In this document: positions 34,086-44,154 of the stretch, in pieces
How positions within the stretch are numbered: the stretch's first letter is position 1
How the letters are laid out: each line of letters starts with the position of its first letter
NCBI GenBank assembly: GCA_031553215.1
Contig: JAVBLW010000014.1
Coordinates: forward strand, 1-60,446
DNA: 60,446 nt
Origin: JAVBLW01 sp031553215
Lineage (GTDB): Bacteria; Bacillota_I; Bacilli_A; Acholeplasmatales; Anaeroplasmataceae
Direction: 5' to 3'
Notes under the pieces: generated by a model
Told to the model about the DNA's origin: nothing
The model's database searches: none
The model's input: the letters and a program-made list of their open reading frames with translations, nothing else
Position numbers and translations under genes: made by a program

Positions 34086-34922
34086 TCATTTGAATTTAGC
34101 GATTTCACTGTAAAAATCGGACATGTTATTTCGATATTCATGTGGCGTTATCCCACATATTGAACTAAAGTCATGGATAAAATGCGATAAATCATAAAAG
34201 CCAGACAAATTACAAATATCAGTAATACTATTTTGTGGATCATTTAAAAGACGGATTGCTTTATTTACTCTTACTAATCTAGAAAAAGATTTAATATTCA
34301 TACCTAAATATTTATTAAAAATACGATTTAATTGTCGCTCACTATAAAAAAGTTCTTCTGATAAATCTTTGCTTGAAATATTTCCTAAGTTTTCAATAAT
34401 TCTTTTAATAGATAATTTTAATTCTAACGGACAAATAGAGTTTTGATTTATTAATAATATATCATCAATTATATTAATTAAATCCATAATACTATTACTA
34501 TTATAAAGAGCTTCAATAATTAAATTATTTAATTCTATATTTACTTCATTAAATGAAATTATTTTATCAATTAATTCCTTCTGTTTCATATCTATAAATA
34601 CTGATAAACCTGCTGGTTGAAATTCAATAATAAAAATCATATCGCATTGACTTGCCTTTTTTCCTACAGCAATAGGTTTCATTGATGGTCCAAATAGGTC
34701 ACTATGCATTCCTTTACTATCACAATAAAATACTAGTGTTGCACTTCCATGTGGAATAACTGTATAATCATCTGTCATCATGTTTTTATGGGGAAAAGTA
34801 ATTGTATAATTAGATATCCAATTTCTTAATTCCAAATGAGGTAGATGATATATAAAATCATCTCCACTATTTAACACATAATCCGTTTTTTCAAAAGATA
34901 GTATATCATTCTTGGATATCAT
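34086..34922 (-). CDS. AraC-family transcriptional regulator
   Basis: 278 residues. The C-terminal two-HTH DNA-binding domain lies at about 170-265 (LSEELFYSERQLNRIFNKYLG, then ITDICNLSGFYDLSHFIHDF and GITPHEYRNN). The N-terminal part is a cupin-like or DUF6597-type sensor domain with the IPHGSATLVFYCD strand. The ligand is unknown. It likely regulates the VOC gene downstream. Confidence 0.9.
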   Translation of the reverse strand: MISKNDILSFEKTDYVLNSGDDFIYHLPHLELRNWISNYTITFPHKNMMTDDYTVIPHGSATLVFYCDSKGMHSDLFGPSMKPIAVGKKASQCDMIFIIEFQPAGLSVFIDMKQKELIDKIISFNEVNIELNNLIIEALYNSNSIMDLINIIDDILLINQNSICPLELKLSIKRIIENLGNISSKDLSEELFYSERQLNRIFNKYLGMNIKSFSRLVRVNKAIRLLNDPQNSITDICNLSGFYDLSHFIHDFSSICGITPHEYRNNMSDFYSEIAKFK

Positions 34923-35011
34923 TTATTGACCTCTTCTCTATATATAAATTTATTATAATATAAAATTTTATCGTTTTGAAATATTTTTATTTTTATATAG
35001 CATCCTAAATA

Positions 35012-35045
35012 AAAAAGATATTCATTATATAGTGAATATCTTTTT
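35012..35045 (-). terminator. terminator after mgtE
   Basis: A 13-bp stem AAAAAGATATTCA / TGAATATCTTTTT; A-run on the plus strand gives the minus-strand T tail. Confidence 0.85.
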
Positions 35046-35056
35046 CCTTATATTAT

Positions 35057-36448
35057 TTATAATAATGCACTAAACATTATAAATGCTAATCCGTAATAGC
35101 AAACAATAGCTATAATATCATTTAGGGTTGTAATAAGTGGTCCTGATGCAACGGCTGGATCTACACCAACTTTTTTAAAGAAGATTGGTGTTAATGAACC
35201 TATTGCACTAGATAAAACCATAGCCGTTAAAAGAGCAATCGCCACAACTCCACCAACTTTGAATGCATCAGCATAATTAAATACTAAATCTGGAGATAAA
35301 GATGTACGTGTTACTACCATAAATAATAATACTACTGCATACGCAAGAATTGATAATACTAAACCATTACATAATCCAACTCTTACTTCTTTAAATAAAA
35401 GTCGACGTAATTTGGCTTTATCTACTTCTTCATCACTTAAAACCCTTATTGTAACCGCTAGTGATTGCGTTCCTGAGTTTCCAGCCATATCTAATATTAA
35501 TGATTGAAAGAATACTACTGTTGGTAAAATCGCAATTACGGTATCAAATCTAGATATCAATAAAGATATACCTAATCCTAAAAATAATAGTAGGAATAAC
35601 CATGGGATTCTTTTCTTCATAGAAGTAAATACTGATTCATTTAAATCTTCCTGAGAAGTTAACCCCGCAAATTTAGAATAATCTTCACTTAATTCATCAT
35701 TTACTGCTTCAACTATATCACTAGATGTAATAACTCCTATTAATTTGTTTGAAGCATCTAAGACTGGAATAATTTCTTCAGCATAATCCTTCAAATCATT
35801 AATGATATCCGCAACAATTTGTGTATCAAGTACATACGGATAATTCTTTTGAATAATCTTTTCTAAATCATCATTTTCACGAGCAATTATTAAATCTTTT
35901 AAATCGATTGCCCCATACAAACTTCCATTTTCTTCGGTAACAAATAAAGTACTTATATTATCATTCTCACTTGCTTGAGTGATTAATGATTTCATTGCTT
36001 TTCTAATAGTATCATCTTTAGTAATAGTAATAAAATTAGTTGTCATTCTACTACCAATTTCATCCTTATCATATGATAAGATTAATCTTGCATCAAAAGC
36101 CGCTTCACTTTCCATCAAATCTAAGATAGTATCTCTATCTTCTTCATCTAATTCCTCAAGAAAATCAACCGCATCATCCGAATCCATATTTTCTACTAAA
36201 TCAGCTACTTTTTCATCTGATAATTCATCAAATATTTCTTCAATATCTTCTGTATCAACATAAGATAATACATCTGATGTTTCTTGATCCCCTAAAATTT
36301 CATAAAGTCTAGCTCTTTCTTCAGTTGAAAGGGAGGGAATAACTTCCGCTATATCTAAATCATGATAATGACTTAAGCTTTCTTTGATTTCTTCATTGCT
36401 CTTGTCGCTACGGATAAGTTCTAATATTTCTTTTTCTAACTCTTCCAT
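35057..36448 (-). CDS. mgtE: magnesium transporter MgtE
   Basis: 463 residues with the full MgtE layout. The acidic helical N domain is at about 1-130 (many DEED clusters, e.g. MDSDDAVDFLEELDEEDRD), followed by a CBS pair at about 130-255 and five membrane spans at about 280-463, including the pore-helix motif SLILDMAGNSGTQSLAV. It is a Mg2+-gated channel for magnesium uptake. The RBS is GGAGGAGAGAAC. The 112-base upstream gap is too short for an M-box riboswitch. Confidence 0.96.
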   Translation of the reverse strand: MEELEKEILELIRSDKSNEEIKESLSHYHDLDIAEVIPSLSTEERARLYEILGDQETSDVLSYVDTEDIEEIFDELSDEKVADLVENMDSDDAVDFLEELDEEDRDTILDLMESEAAFDARLILSYDKDEIGSRMTTNFITITKDDTIRKAMKSLITQASENDNISTLFVTEENGSLYGAIDLKDLIIARENDDLEKIIQKNYPYVLDTQIVADIINDLKDYAEEIIPVLDASNKLIGVITSSDIVEAVNDELSEDYSKFAGLTSQEDLNESVFTSMKKRIPWLFLLLFLGLGISLLISRFDTVIAILPTVVFFQSLILDMAGNSGTQSLAVTIRVLSDEEVDKAKLRRLLFKEVRVGLCNGLVLSILAYAVVLLFMVVTRTSLSPDLVFNYADAFKVGGVVAIALLTAMVLSSAIGSLTPIFFKKVGVDPAVASGPLITTLNDIIAIVCYYGLAFIMFSALL

Positions 36449-36560
36449 GTTCTCTCCTCCAATTCGTTTTCTTTTATATTATACCCCACAATAGAAAAAT
36501 GTTCCATAAAAATATCACATATCTGTGCATTTATCATACATTAATATGAGGTGTATTTTT

Positions 36561-37847
36561 ATGATCCTATATGTAGTTAAATCTGGAGATAGTATTTATT
36601 CTATCGCTAATAATTACAAAGTAAGTGCAGAGAAGATAATTAATGAAAACAATATAAAAGATCCTAATTCTCTTGTAGTGGGACAATGTTTAATAATCAA
36701 AAAGAATGATTATGTTTATTATGTAAAAGAAGGAGATAGTTTATATAGCATTGCTAATAAGTATGGATTAAGCCTAGAAGCTTTAAAGTTTTTAAATCCT
36801 AATATTACTCCACCATATCAATTAACTGTCGGAGAAAAGATAAGAATTAGTACAAAAAAAGATGATAGAACTCCTATAAAAATAAATGGCTATGCTTATG
36901 ATTCAAGTAGTATATCTATTGTTGAAAAGTCATTACCCTATTTAACCTATCTTTCAATATTTTCATATAGTATTGATGAAAATGGTAGTTTAATTGATAT
37001 CAATGATACGCCATTAATCGCAGCTGCAAAAAAATACAATGTAGCACCTATCATGGTTGTTACTAATACTAATAAAAATGGTACTTTTAGTACCGAATTA
37101 GTTCATAATATTTTAAATAATGAAATTATACAAAATCGTCTACTAAAAGAGATTGTTACTAAACTTAAAGACAAAGAATATTATGGACTAAATATTGACT
37201 TTGAATATATTAGCCCCGATGATAAAAAGGCATATGAGGAATTTATTGCTACTCTCCATGATAGATTAAAAATGGAAGGAAATTATACTTTATCAGTCGC
37301 ATTAGCCCCTAAGACAAGTGCTGAGCAAACTGGTCTTCTATATGAGGCACACGACTATAAAGTCTTAGGTGAAGAAACTGATTATACAGTTTTAATGACC
37401 TATGAATGGGGATATACATATGGCCCAGCTATGCCAGTTGCTCCAATAAATGAGGTAAAAAAAGTAATTGACTATGCAATTACTGAAATGCCTCCAAAAA
37501 AGATTTTTATGGGTGTACCAAACTATGGATATGATTTTACACTCCCTTATGTAGAAGGTAGTGCGGCAAAAAGCATTCCTAACTCTACTTCTATTGAATA
37601 TGCAAAAAGTAAAAATGCGACTATAAAATATGATGATCTTGCAGAAACTCCTTTCTTTACTTATTATGATAGTGGAAAGAAGGAACACATTGTATATTTT
37701 GAGGATCCAAGAAGTATACAAGCAAAATCGTTACTTGCAAAAGAAAACAACCTAGGTGGTATAAGCATTTGGACTATATCATCATACTTTAAACAATTAT
37801 ATGAAGTATTAGATAATTACTTCAAGATAGAAAAAATCGGATATTAA
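36561..37847 (+). CDS. sleL: spore cortex N-acetylglucosaminidase SleL (YaaH-like)
   Basis: 428 residues, the length of YaaH/SleL. Two LysM domains lie at about 1-50 and 52-97 (YVVKSGDSIYSIANNY; YVKEGDSLYSIANKYG). The GH18 domain that follows has the catalytic segment GLNIDFEYI, with the acid Glu in the family's DxxDxDxE-type position. SleL cuts cortex fragments during germination. No signal peptide, as expected for a protein made in the mother cell. ATG 36561 follows GAGGTGTATTTTT; the longer frame is rejected. Confidence 0.93.
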   Translation: MILYVVKSGDSIYSIANNYKVSAEKIINENNIKDPNSLVVGQCLIIKKNDYVYYVKEGDSLYSIANKYGLSLEALKFLNPNITPPYQLTVGEKIRISTKKDDRTPIKINGYAYDSSSISIVEKSLPYLTYLSIFSYSIDENGSLIDINDTPLIAAAKKYNVAPIMVVTNTNKNGTFSTELVHNILNNEIIQNRLLKEIVTKLKDKEYYGLNIDFEYISPDDKKAYEEFIATLHDRLKMEGNYTLSVALAPKTSAEQTGLLYEAHDYKVLGEETDYTVLMTYEWGYTYGPAMPVAPINEVKKVIDYAITEMPPKKIFMGVPNYGYDFTLPYVEGSAAKSIPNSTSIEYAKSKNATIKYDDLAETPFFTYYDSGKKEHIVYFEDPRSIQAKSLLAKENNLGGISIWTISSYFKQLYEVLDNYFKIEKIGY

Positions 37848-37862
37848 TCCGATTATTTTTTT
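37833..37862 (+). terminator. terminator overlapping the sleL stop
   Basis: AATCGGAT, loop ATTA, ATCCGATT, then seven T; the stem includes the stop codon. Confidence 0.85.
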
Positions 37863-38526
37863 AAATAAATATTTCAATATAAGAAATTATATCATCAATA
37901 TCTATTTTATCCTTTATTCCATATGTTGGATCATAAAACTTATTTTTATAATACATACAGAAATGATTTCTTCTTCCCTGTCTAGTATTTATAATACAAA
38001 CAGAAGGTAATTCTTTAAACTTATATGTTAATTTACCATGATTAATACCATAATAATCTAAGGTCTCTAACATCTTACTAATCGAACCTTGAAAAGCTCT
38101 TGCCTGCATTCTCTCACAAGCTTCTTCAATTGTAATACCTGTTATCATAGAAATAATTGCATGCATGCATAATCCTTTTGATGGCTGTGCAACATACTCT
38201 ATTTTCTTTCTTATTGGATTATCTATTGAATAAGGACTATTATGATTTATTCTTTTTAATTCTTGAATGAATTCTAATTCAACACTTAATTTTTTATATT
38301 CAGAAATAATTCCATATGCTTTTGTACCTAAAGGAATATAGAAGTTTCCTTCTTTTTTAGGAACCAAACGACATTCAAAATCTAACACATTAACTGTGTC
38401 ACTTAAAATAATAATTTTAGCAAAAACTGTACCGGCTCGATTTTTTGTTTTTGCCCACACATTAAATGGGATATTAATATAATACTTATCATTACTTTTC
38501 ATTATTTCACATGCAAATGATTCCAT
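37861..38526 (-). CDS. fusion of a DUF1905-like domain and a C39/papain-like peptidase domain
   Basis: 221 residues. Residues about 1-90 resemble DUF1905: NIPFNVWAKTKNRAGTVFAK, then YIPLGTKAYGIISEYKK. From about 110 a cysteine-peptidase-like domain follows, with the candidate nucleophile Cys in QPSKGLCMHAIISMI near residue 128-133 and the candidate His in RRNHFCMYYKNKFYDPTYG near 195. This order fits C39/bacteriocin-processing or butirosin BtrH-type folds. The combination is unusual to me, and neither activity nor substrate can be stated. Confidence 0.6.
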   Translation of the reverse strand: MESFACEIMKSNDKYYINIPFNVWAKTKNRAGTVFAKIIILSDTVNVLDFECRLVPKKEGNFYIPLGTKAYGIISEYKKLSVELEFIQELKRINHNSPYSIDNPIRKKIEYVAQPSKGLCMHAIISMITGITIEEACERMQARAFQGSISKMLETLDYYGINHGKLTYKFKELPSVCIINTRQGRRNHFCMYYKNKFYDPTYGIKDKIDIDDIISYIEIFI

Positions 38527-38538
38527 AATTTCACTCCC

Positions 38539-39513
38539 TTACAATTCGTTAAAATACTCTTTAATTATTTCTAATACTCTCTCAAAAGATTTTTCTTGAT
38601 TAACTTTATTCTTAATAGTAGCACTTCCGGGCATACCCTTTAAATACCAAGAAACATGACTTCTCATTTCTAGACAAGTTAAATGACTTCCTTTTAACTT
38701 AAGCAAATAATCATAATGCTTAACTATTACATCTAATATTTCTTCTTTAGATGGTCTATCTATTATTTCCTTAGTATCCAAATATTTAGTAATTTCTTTA
38801 AAAACAAATGGATTGCCTAACGATCCTCTACCTATCATTATAGCATCACATTTTGTGTAATTAAGCATATATTCAGCTGTTTTATAATCAACAATATCAC
38901 CATTACCAATCACTGGTATAGATACAGCTTCCTTAACGGCTTTTATAGCATCTAAATCTGCTTTTCCACTATAAAACTGGCTTCTTGTTCTACCATGAAC
39001 CGTAATTGCACTAGCCCCTGCCTTTTCAATTAATTTAGCATTTTCTACAGCATTAATGCTATCATGATCCCAACCAATTCTAATCTTAACTGTAACAGGT
39101 TTTTTAACAGCTTCTACAATACTTTTTGTTATCAAATATACTTTTTCTGGATCTCTTAATAAAGAAGCCCCGGCTCCAGCTTTTTTAGCTACCTTATTTA
39201 CAGGACAACCCATATTAATATCAATAATATCCTCATCACTATACTCATCTATCCACTTAGCCGCATTAACCATTGACTCAACATCACTACCAAATACCTG
39301 CATACTAATTGGATGTTCTATATTATTAACTTTAGTCATTTTTATTGTTTTTTCATTTTGAAAACCTAACGCTTTATCACTTACCATTTCCGCAACTAAT
39401 AAACCAGCTCCCATTTCTTTACAAATAACTCTAAATGCTTCATTTGTGACACCAGCCATAGGTGCTAAAACAACTTGGTTAGGTATTTCAATATTTCCAA
39501 TTTTCCACTTCAT
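38539..39513 (-). CDS. dus: tRNA-dihydrouridine synthase (DusB type)
   Basis: 324 residues, a TIM-barrel FMN enzyme. VLAPMAGVTNEAFR opens the barrel, the catalytic Cys lies in DINMGCPVNKV near residue 103, and GRTRSQFYSGKAD plus IGNGDI and IMIGRGSLGNPF are FMN and substrate loops. It reduces specific uridines in tRNA D-loops. ATG 39513 is selected, because AGGTGAATAAG is its RBS and holds the GTG that opens the longer frame. It directly follows maf. Confidence 0.95.
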   Translation of the reverse strand: MKWKIGNIEIPNQVVLAPMAGVTNEAFRVICKEMGAGLLVAEMVSDKALGFQNEKTIKMTKVNNIEHPISMQVFGSDVESMVNAAKWIDEYSDEDIIDINMGCPVNKVAKKAGAGASLLRDPEKVYLITKSIVEAVKKPVTVKIRIGWDHDSINAVENAKLIEKAGASAITVHGRTRSQFYSGKADLDAIKAVKEAVSIPVIGNGDIVDYKTAEYMLNYTKCDAIMIGRGSLGNPFVFKEITKYLDTKEIIDRPSKEEILDVIVKHYDYLLKLKGSHLTCLEMRSHVSWYLKGMPGSATIKNKVNQEKSFERVLEIIKEYFNEL

Positions 39514-39514
39514 C

Positions 39515-40075
39515 TTATTCACCTAAATACTTATCAATTATTGGGGCTATTTCATCTATTGGTAATCCTATAATATTATTTAAATCACCTTCATGTTTTA
39601 ATACTAATTTACTACCAATTCCTTGAATAGCATAACTACCTGCTTTACCAAAGCATTCCTTTGTTTCAATATAATCAAGAATATCATTATCACTTAATTC
39701 CTTAAATGTTACATAAGAAGTTATCGCCTTATTATATATTTCATTATTAACCATAACAGTAAATGCGGATATCACTTCATGGGTCTTACCACTTAATGTC
39801 TTTAAGGTCTTAAATGCATCATTTATATCCCTCGGCTTACCATAAATAATATTTTCAAAAACCACGATTGTGTCACATGACAAAATAACACCTTCTTTGC
39901 ATGTTTCAAACACAGCTTTTGCCTTTCTTAAACTAACATCTAAGACATTTTCAATAACCGTTAAACGATCAGACATTGTTTCATCTACATCTTTACTAAG
40001 AATATCAAATTTATATCCATATTGTTCTAATATATCCTTTCTTCTAGGACTAGAACTCGCTAACACTAATTTCAT
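39515..40075 (-). CDS. maf: Maf nucleotide pyrophosphatase
   Basis: 186 residues. The N-terminal ASSSPRRKDIL signature is at about 6-16, and the LSCDTIVVFEN and GKPRDINDAFKTLKTLSGKTHEVISA segments are typical. Maf/YhdE proteins hydrolyse modified or canonical dTTP/UTP. In Bacillus it affects septum formation. ATG 40075 follows ACAGGTGTTAAAA. It is the first gene of a maf-dus pair, divergent from spoIIE. Confidence 0.95.
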   Translation of the reverse strand: MKLVLASSSPRRKDILEQYGYKFDILSKDVDETMSDRLTVIENVLDVSLRKAKAVFETCKEGVILSCDTIVVFENIIYGKPRDINDAFKTLKTLSGKTHEVISAFTVMVNNEIYNKAITSYVTFKELSDNDILDYIETKECFGKAGSYAIQGIGSKLVLKHEGDLNNIIGLPIDEIAPIIDKYLGE

Positions 40076-40142
40076 TTTTAACACCTGTGTTTAATTATAT
40101 CACACCTAAAAAAAGATATAAATATTAAATCCATATCAAAAC

Positions 40143-40175
40143 ATGACAAATTATTAATATTTTTAATAATACAAT
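40143..40175 (+). promoter_or_regulatory. possible Spo0A-type promoter of spoIIE
   Basis: ATGACA (40143-40148) and TACAAT (40170-40175) are 21 bases apart. Sigma-A promoters activated by Spo0A, including Bacillus spoIIE and spoIIG, have this long spacing. TGACAAA over the -35 is a 5 of 7 match to the 0A core TGTCGAA. A conventional reading (ATGACA, 17, ATAATA) is also possible. Confidence 0.4.
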
Positions 40176-40195
40176 ACAAAAAGGAGATGAAATTC

Positions 40196-42241
40196 ATGAA
40201 AAAAATATTTATAAACGCTTTAAAAATTTCTTTAGTTGCATATACTATTTCTTTAAGTACTAGTTTTAATATCACATTTATTATTCTTCTTACTATTATC
40301 TTTTCTATTATCCTACCATTTCATAGTCCAATATTTTTAATCACCAGTTTATTAAATAAAAACTATTATTTATTTAAGATATTACTGGCAATAATATTAA
40401 TAAATATTTTATTACAATTTATAATAAAGAAATCCAATCGAAACTTAATATTATCTATCTTGACGGAAACACTTATTTCGTTATTTTTAATATATTTCTT
40501 TAAAGATAGAAATTACATTTATTTACTTGTAAGTTGCTTTATATCAGTAGCAATCATGGGTATCTTCATTTTCTTATCTACACTTTCTTATGATAAAAAT
40601 CCAACTATTCATATAAAAAATAATCGTTTATTTGAAATATTTATTTTAAGTATTTCTTATTCGAATATAATAATAAGCAAATCTCCATATTCATTGGAAT
40701 TAACAATTATTATTCTTAGTTATCTTAGATTTTTAATGAATAAGTATTCTTTTTCATTTATTTCATTACTTAATTTTTTTCTTTATTTTTTATATTTAAA
40801 TCCAGCGAAAAGTCCTGTTTTATTCTTCTTTACTACCGCATTCTTTGAGCCAAATTTAATTATTATCTCTATGTATTCACTATATATAATAGTCGTTTAT
40901 AAGCTTAGTTTCCTGAGATATTTATTATTAATTACTCCCCTATTCGCATTATACTTGTCATATGTCATTAATGCACCAAAAAAATCTAAAACTAAGGAAA
41001 TAAAAGCGATAGATGCTTTTAATAATTATTTAGAAATAACTGAAAATTTTTTAAATAAAACAGGAAATAATAATCTAGATATTGAAGCAAAAATTTCTAA
41101 TTTATATGAAGGATACTGCCTAAATTGCTCTAGCCATAAAAGCTGTTTCAAAAAAAACAAAATAGCTACCTACAATTACTTATTTCTTTGTACAACTTAT
41201 AAAGGCGATTTGAAAACAATTTCTCTTCCCGAGTCCTTAAAAAAATTCATTCTTGCATGTCCATACTATAAAGAAATGATTTTAACAGAAAAAACGACTA
41301 TTACTAGTACAAATAATTCTCCTATTATTAAGCATATTAAAAGCCTTACAAACGAATTGAAAACTGAGTTAGAAAACAATAAAGAGAATGCCCTTTATTA
41401 TAATCTCGAAAGCTACCTTATTTCATTGGGATACAGAATAAAAGATTACTCTTTTTCTATTAAGGATAATTTACCTGAAATATCATTTAAGGTATTAAAT
41501 GCTTCCATTTCGAAGATAAACCACGTATTAGTAAAACAGGCATCTTTTTTTCTAAAACATACATATGCTTGTCAAATACAGGATGGAATTGTTTATTTAT
41601 ACATGCAACCTAAAATAAAACTTACTTTTGAACACCATTCTCTTGCTAAAGAAAATGCCAATTTATCTGGCGATAACTTCTATATAAAAAGAGATCACAA
41701 TTATAAGTATCTATTTGCCTTGAGTGATGGAATGGGTAGTGGATATAATGCCTTTTGCCAATCAAAAGAAATATTGAATCTAGTGAGTAATATGTCTAGA
41801 TTACCACTTGATATTGACACAAATATAAGCTTAATTAACAATGTATACCAAATGAAGGATAATCAAGAAAATTATGCTACCCTAGATTTACTACAAATAG
41901 ACTGTGTAAATAAAGAATGTATTCTATATAAATTAGGGGGTACCAATACTTATCTTGTTTCTGGTAAAAACTTAAAAGTATTATATAATAATAATCCTCC
42001 TATTGGGGTGACTAACATAAGTGATTCTTTTAGATTTAAAGTCAATAAAGGAGATGTAATTGTTATGCTTTCTGATGGAGTTACCGAACATGTTCCAGCT
42101 AATGAACTCAATAATCTTCTACTATCCTTATATTTGAAAAATACTACAAGAATAGTTAATGATATTTTAGAATTCGTTACTCAAAGACATAAAAATGTTA
42201 TTAAAGATGATTTAAGTGCTTTAGCAATTAAGGTACTATAA
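40196..42241 (+). CDS. spoIIE: stage II sporulation protein E, PP2C phosphatase
   Basis: 681 residues. About ten membrane spans cover residues 1-270, followed by a linker with the conserved Cys cluster (YCLNCSSHKSCFK) and a C-terminal PP2C phosphatase. Metal-site motifs are SDGMGSG at 510-516, LSDGVTEHVP and the final DDLSALAI. SpoIIE dephosphorylates SpoIIAA in the forespore and so activates sigma-F; it also acts in polar septation. It is shorter than the Bacillus protein (about 820), mainly in the linker. ATG 40196 is used since AAGGAG would abut the alternative ATG at 40187. Confidence 0.95.
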   Translation: MKKIFINALKISLVAYTISLSTSFNITFIILLTIIFSIILPFHSPIFLITSLLNKNYYLFKILLAIILINILLQFIIKKSNRNLILSILTETLISLFLIYFFKDRNYIYLLVSCFISVAIMGIFIFLSTLSYDKNPTIHIKNNRLFEIFILSISYSNIIISKSPYSLELTIIILSYLRFLMNKYSFSFISLLNFFLYFLYLNPAKSPVLFFFTTAFFEPNLIIISMYSLYIIVVYKLSFLRYLLLITPLFALYLSYVINAPKKSKTKEIKAIDAFNNYLEITENFLNKTGNNNLDIEAKISNLYEGYCLNCSSHKSCFKKNKIATYNYLFLCTTYKGDLKTISLPESLKKFILACPYYKEMILTEKTTITSTNNSPIIKHIKSLTNELKTELENNKENALYYNLESYLISLGYRIKDYSFSIKDNLPEISFKVLNASISKINHVLVKQASFFLKHTYACQIQDGIVYLYMQPKIKLTFEHHSLAKENANLSGDNFYIKRDHNYKYLFALSDGMGSGYNAFCQSKEILNLVSNMSRLPLDIDTNISLINNVYQMKDNQENYATLDLLQIDCVNKECILYKLGGTNTYLVSGKNLKVLYNNNPPIGVTNISDSFRFKVNKGDVIVMLSDGVTEHVPANELNNLLLSLYLKNTTRIVNDILEFVTQRHKNVIKDDLSALAIKVL

Positions 42242-42292
42242 CTATTTTTTTTATACTTTTTATGTTAAAATAAGCAATATGGTGGTGTTAAC

Positions 42293-43609
42293 ATGATTAA
42301 TTTGGTAGCAAAGTATATAAAGAAAGAAAAGCTAATAAATGATAATGAGAAAATCGTTATTGCTCTAAGTGGTGGAGTTGATTCAATGGTTCTTCTTAAT
42401 ATACTTATAAAACTAAATTATAATGTTATAATTGGGCATGTTAATCACAAAAAAAGACTTGATTCTGATATTGAGGAAGAAGCTATTATAAAAATGGCAA
42501 AAGAATTAAATATTCCTTGTGAGGTTCATCATTTAAGTGATTGTGAAAATGCTAATTTCCATAACTACGCTCACTTTGAAAGATATAGTTTCTTTATAGA
42601 TATTGCAAAAAAATATAATGCTAAGTGTATTGCTACTGCTCATCATCAAGATGATAACCTAGAAACTATTCTACTAAATATTATGAGTGGATCAAATTTA
42701 TATGGTTATGGTGGTATATCACCTTTATTGAATTTAGAAGGTATAAATATCATTAGACCAATGCTGTGTGTGAATAAAGAAAAAATTCAAAAATATTCTT
42801 TAGAAAACAATATCGTCTATTATGAGGATTCTACTAATGCAAAAGATGATTATACAAGAAATAGAATTAGACATCATATAATACCTTTATTAAAACAAGA
42901 ATGTACTGATATTTTAGACAAATCTTCTTCTTATAGTACTCTGGTAAAAGAAAGTTTTGCCTTTATAAGAAAAAATAGTACTGATTATTTATTAAAAAAT
43001 GGCAATAATATTGATAATTCTTCTTTTAATGATTTAGATATAGCATTAAAGAAGGATATCTTATGTTTATTGCTTGAATCATTTGATATTGAAAAAAATG
43101 AACGAATAATTATTAAGCTTATTGAAATAATTAATAGTTCAAAGTCACAACAGGATTATGTTTTGAAAAATAATTATATTTTTAAGAAAAGATATAATAT
43201 TTCATATTTGGAAAAGATTCAAGAAAAAAGTTTTTTTGAAATCAAATTAACTTCTATAAATGATAAATATAGTGATGACAAATATAATGTTTATTTTACA
43301 AATACACCAATAATTCATAATGCAAATTATAGTGCAAAATCAATTAAATTATGCTATAATGATATAGCGTTTCCACTTACTATTAGAAATAGAAAGAGAG
43401 AAGACGTCATAAAATTACCTTTTGGGCATAAGAAAATAAAAGATTTATTCATTGATAAAAAGATTACTAGAGAAAACAGAGAGAGTATTTTACTAGTAGA
43501 AAACAATGAAGAAATATTATGGGTTATCGATATTGCTAAAAGCGAAAGTGTAATCAAACAAAAAAACTCAGGGAATATATATTTGGTAGTAGAGGAGTTG
43601 TTACTTTGA
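42293..43609 (+). CDS. tilS: tRNA(Ile)-lysidine synthetase
   Basis: 438 residues. The PP-loop SGGVDS is at 26-31, with HHQDDNLETILLNIMSGS in the catalytic core, and the C-terminal TilS domain contains IRNRKREDVIKL. TilS changes C34 of tRNA-Ile(CAU) to lysidine, so that it reads AUA; this is essential. The gene lies in the conserved spoIIE-tilS-hpt-ftsH order. Its stop overlaps the hpt start by four bases. Confidence 0.96.
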   Translation: MINLVAKYIKKEKLINDNEKIVIALSGGVDSMVLLNILIKLNYNVIIGHVNHKKRLDSDIEEEAIIKMAKELNIPCEVHHLSDCENANFHNYAHFERYSFFIDIAKKYNAKCIATAHHQDDNLETILLNIMSGSNLYGYGGISPLLNLEGINIIRPMLCVNKEKIQKYSLENNIVYYEDSTNAKDDYTRNRIRHHIIPLLKQECTDILDKSSSYSTLVKESFAFIRKNSTDYLLKNGNNIDNSSFNDLDIALKKDILCLLLESFDIEKNERIIIKLIEIINSSKSQQDYVLKNNYIFKKRYNISYLEKIQEKSFFEIKLTSINDKYSDDKYNVYFTNTPIIHNANYSAKSIKLCYNDIAFPLTIRNRKREDVIKLPFGHKKIKDLFIDKKITRENRESILLVENNEEILWVIDIAKSESVIKQKNSGNIYLVVEELLL

Positions 43610-44139
43610 TAAACGACATTAAAGATGTTATTGCTAATAAAGAACAAATAGAAAATATTTGCTCTAAATTAGGTAAAAAAATCGAGATGGATTATCAAGA
43701 CAAATTTCCAATATTTATTGGTTTACTCAAAGGTTGTCAACCATTTATGTCTGATTTACTAAAATCCATAAATTGCTATTGTGAAATAGAATATATGAAA
43801 GTATCTTCCTATGCTGGAACAAAAACTACTGGTAAATTAAACATAAAAGTTGATACTAACGTTGATGTTAAAGACCGAAACATCATAATAATCGATGATA
43901 TTGTTGACAGTGGCATTACTGCTTCTAATGTAATACAGTTATTTATAGATCGTGGAGCAAAAAGTGTTGAATTTTGTGCTTTACTTGATAAACCTGAAGG
44001 TCGATTAACTGATATAACAGTAAAATATGTTGGCATGAACGTTCCAAATGAATTTGTGGTTGGATACGGATTAGATTACAATGAAAAATATAGAAATTTA
44101 CCATTTATAGGAATTCTCAAAGAAGAAATATATAAATAA
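43606..44139 (+). CDS. hpt: hypoxanthine phosphoribosyltransferase
   Basis: 177 residues. The PRPP-binding motif IIIIDDIVDSGIT is at 93-105, and the purine-binding C-terminus contains FVVGYGLDYNEKYRNLPFIG. It salvages hypoxanthine and guanine. The start is TTG 43606: GAGGAG lies seven bases before it, and no ATG fits. The four-base overlap with tilS implies coupled translation. Confidence 0.95.
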   Translation: MINDIKDVIANKEQIENICSKLGKKIEMDYQDKFPIFIGLLKGCQPFMSDLLKSINCYCEIEYMKVSSYAGTKTTGKLNIKVDTNVDVKDRNIIIIDDIVDSGITASNVIQLFIDRGAKSVEFCALLDKPEGRLTDITVKYVGMNVPNEFVVGYGLDYNEKYRNLPFIGILKEEIYK

Positions 44140-44154
44140 TAAAGGAGTTTATTG

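Noticed and set aside
36449..36560. M-box riboswitch for mgtE
   Set aside because: The gap is only 112 bases, is shared with sleL, and shows no candidate stems with a terminator.
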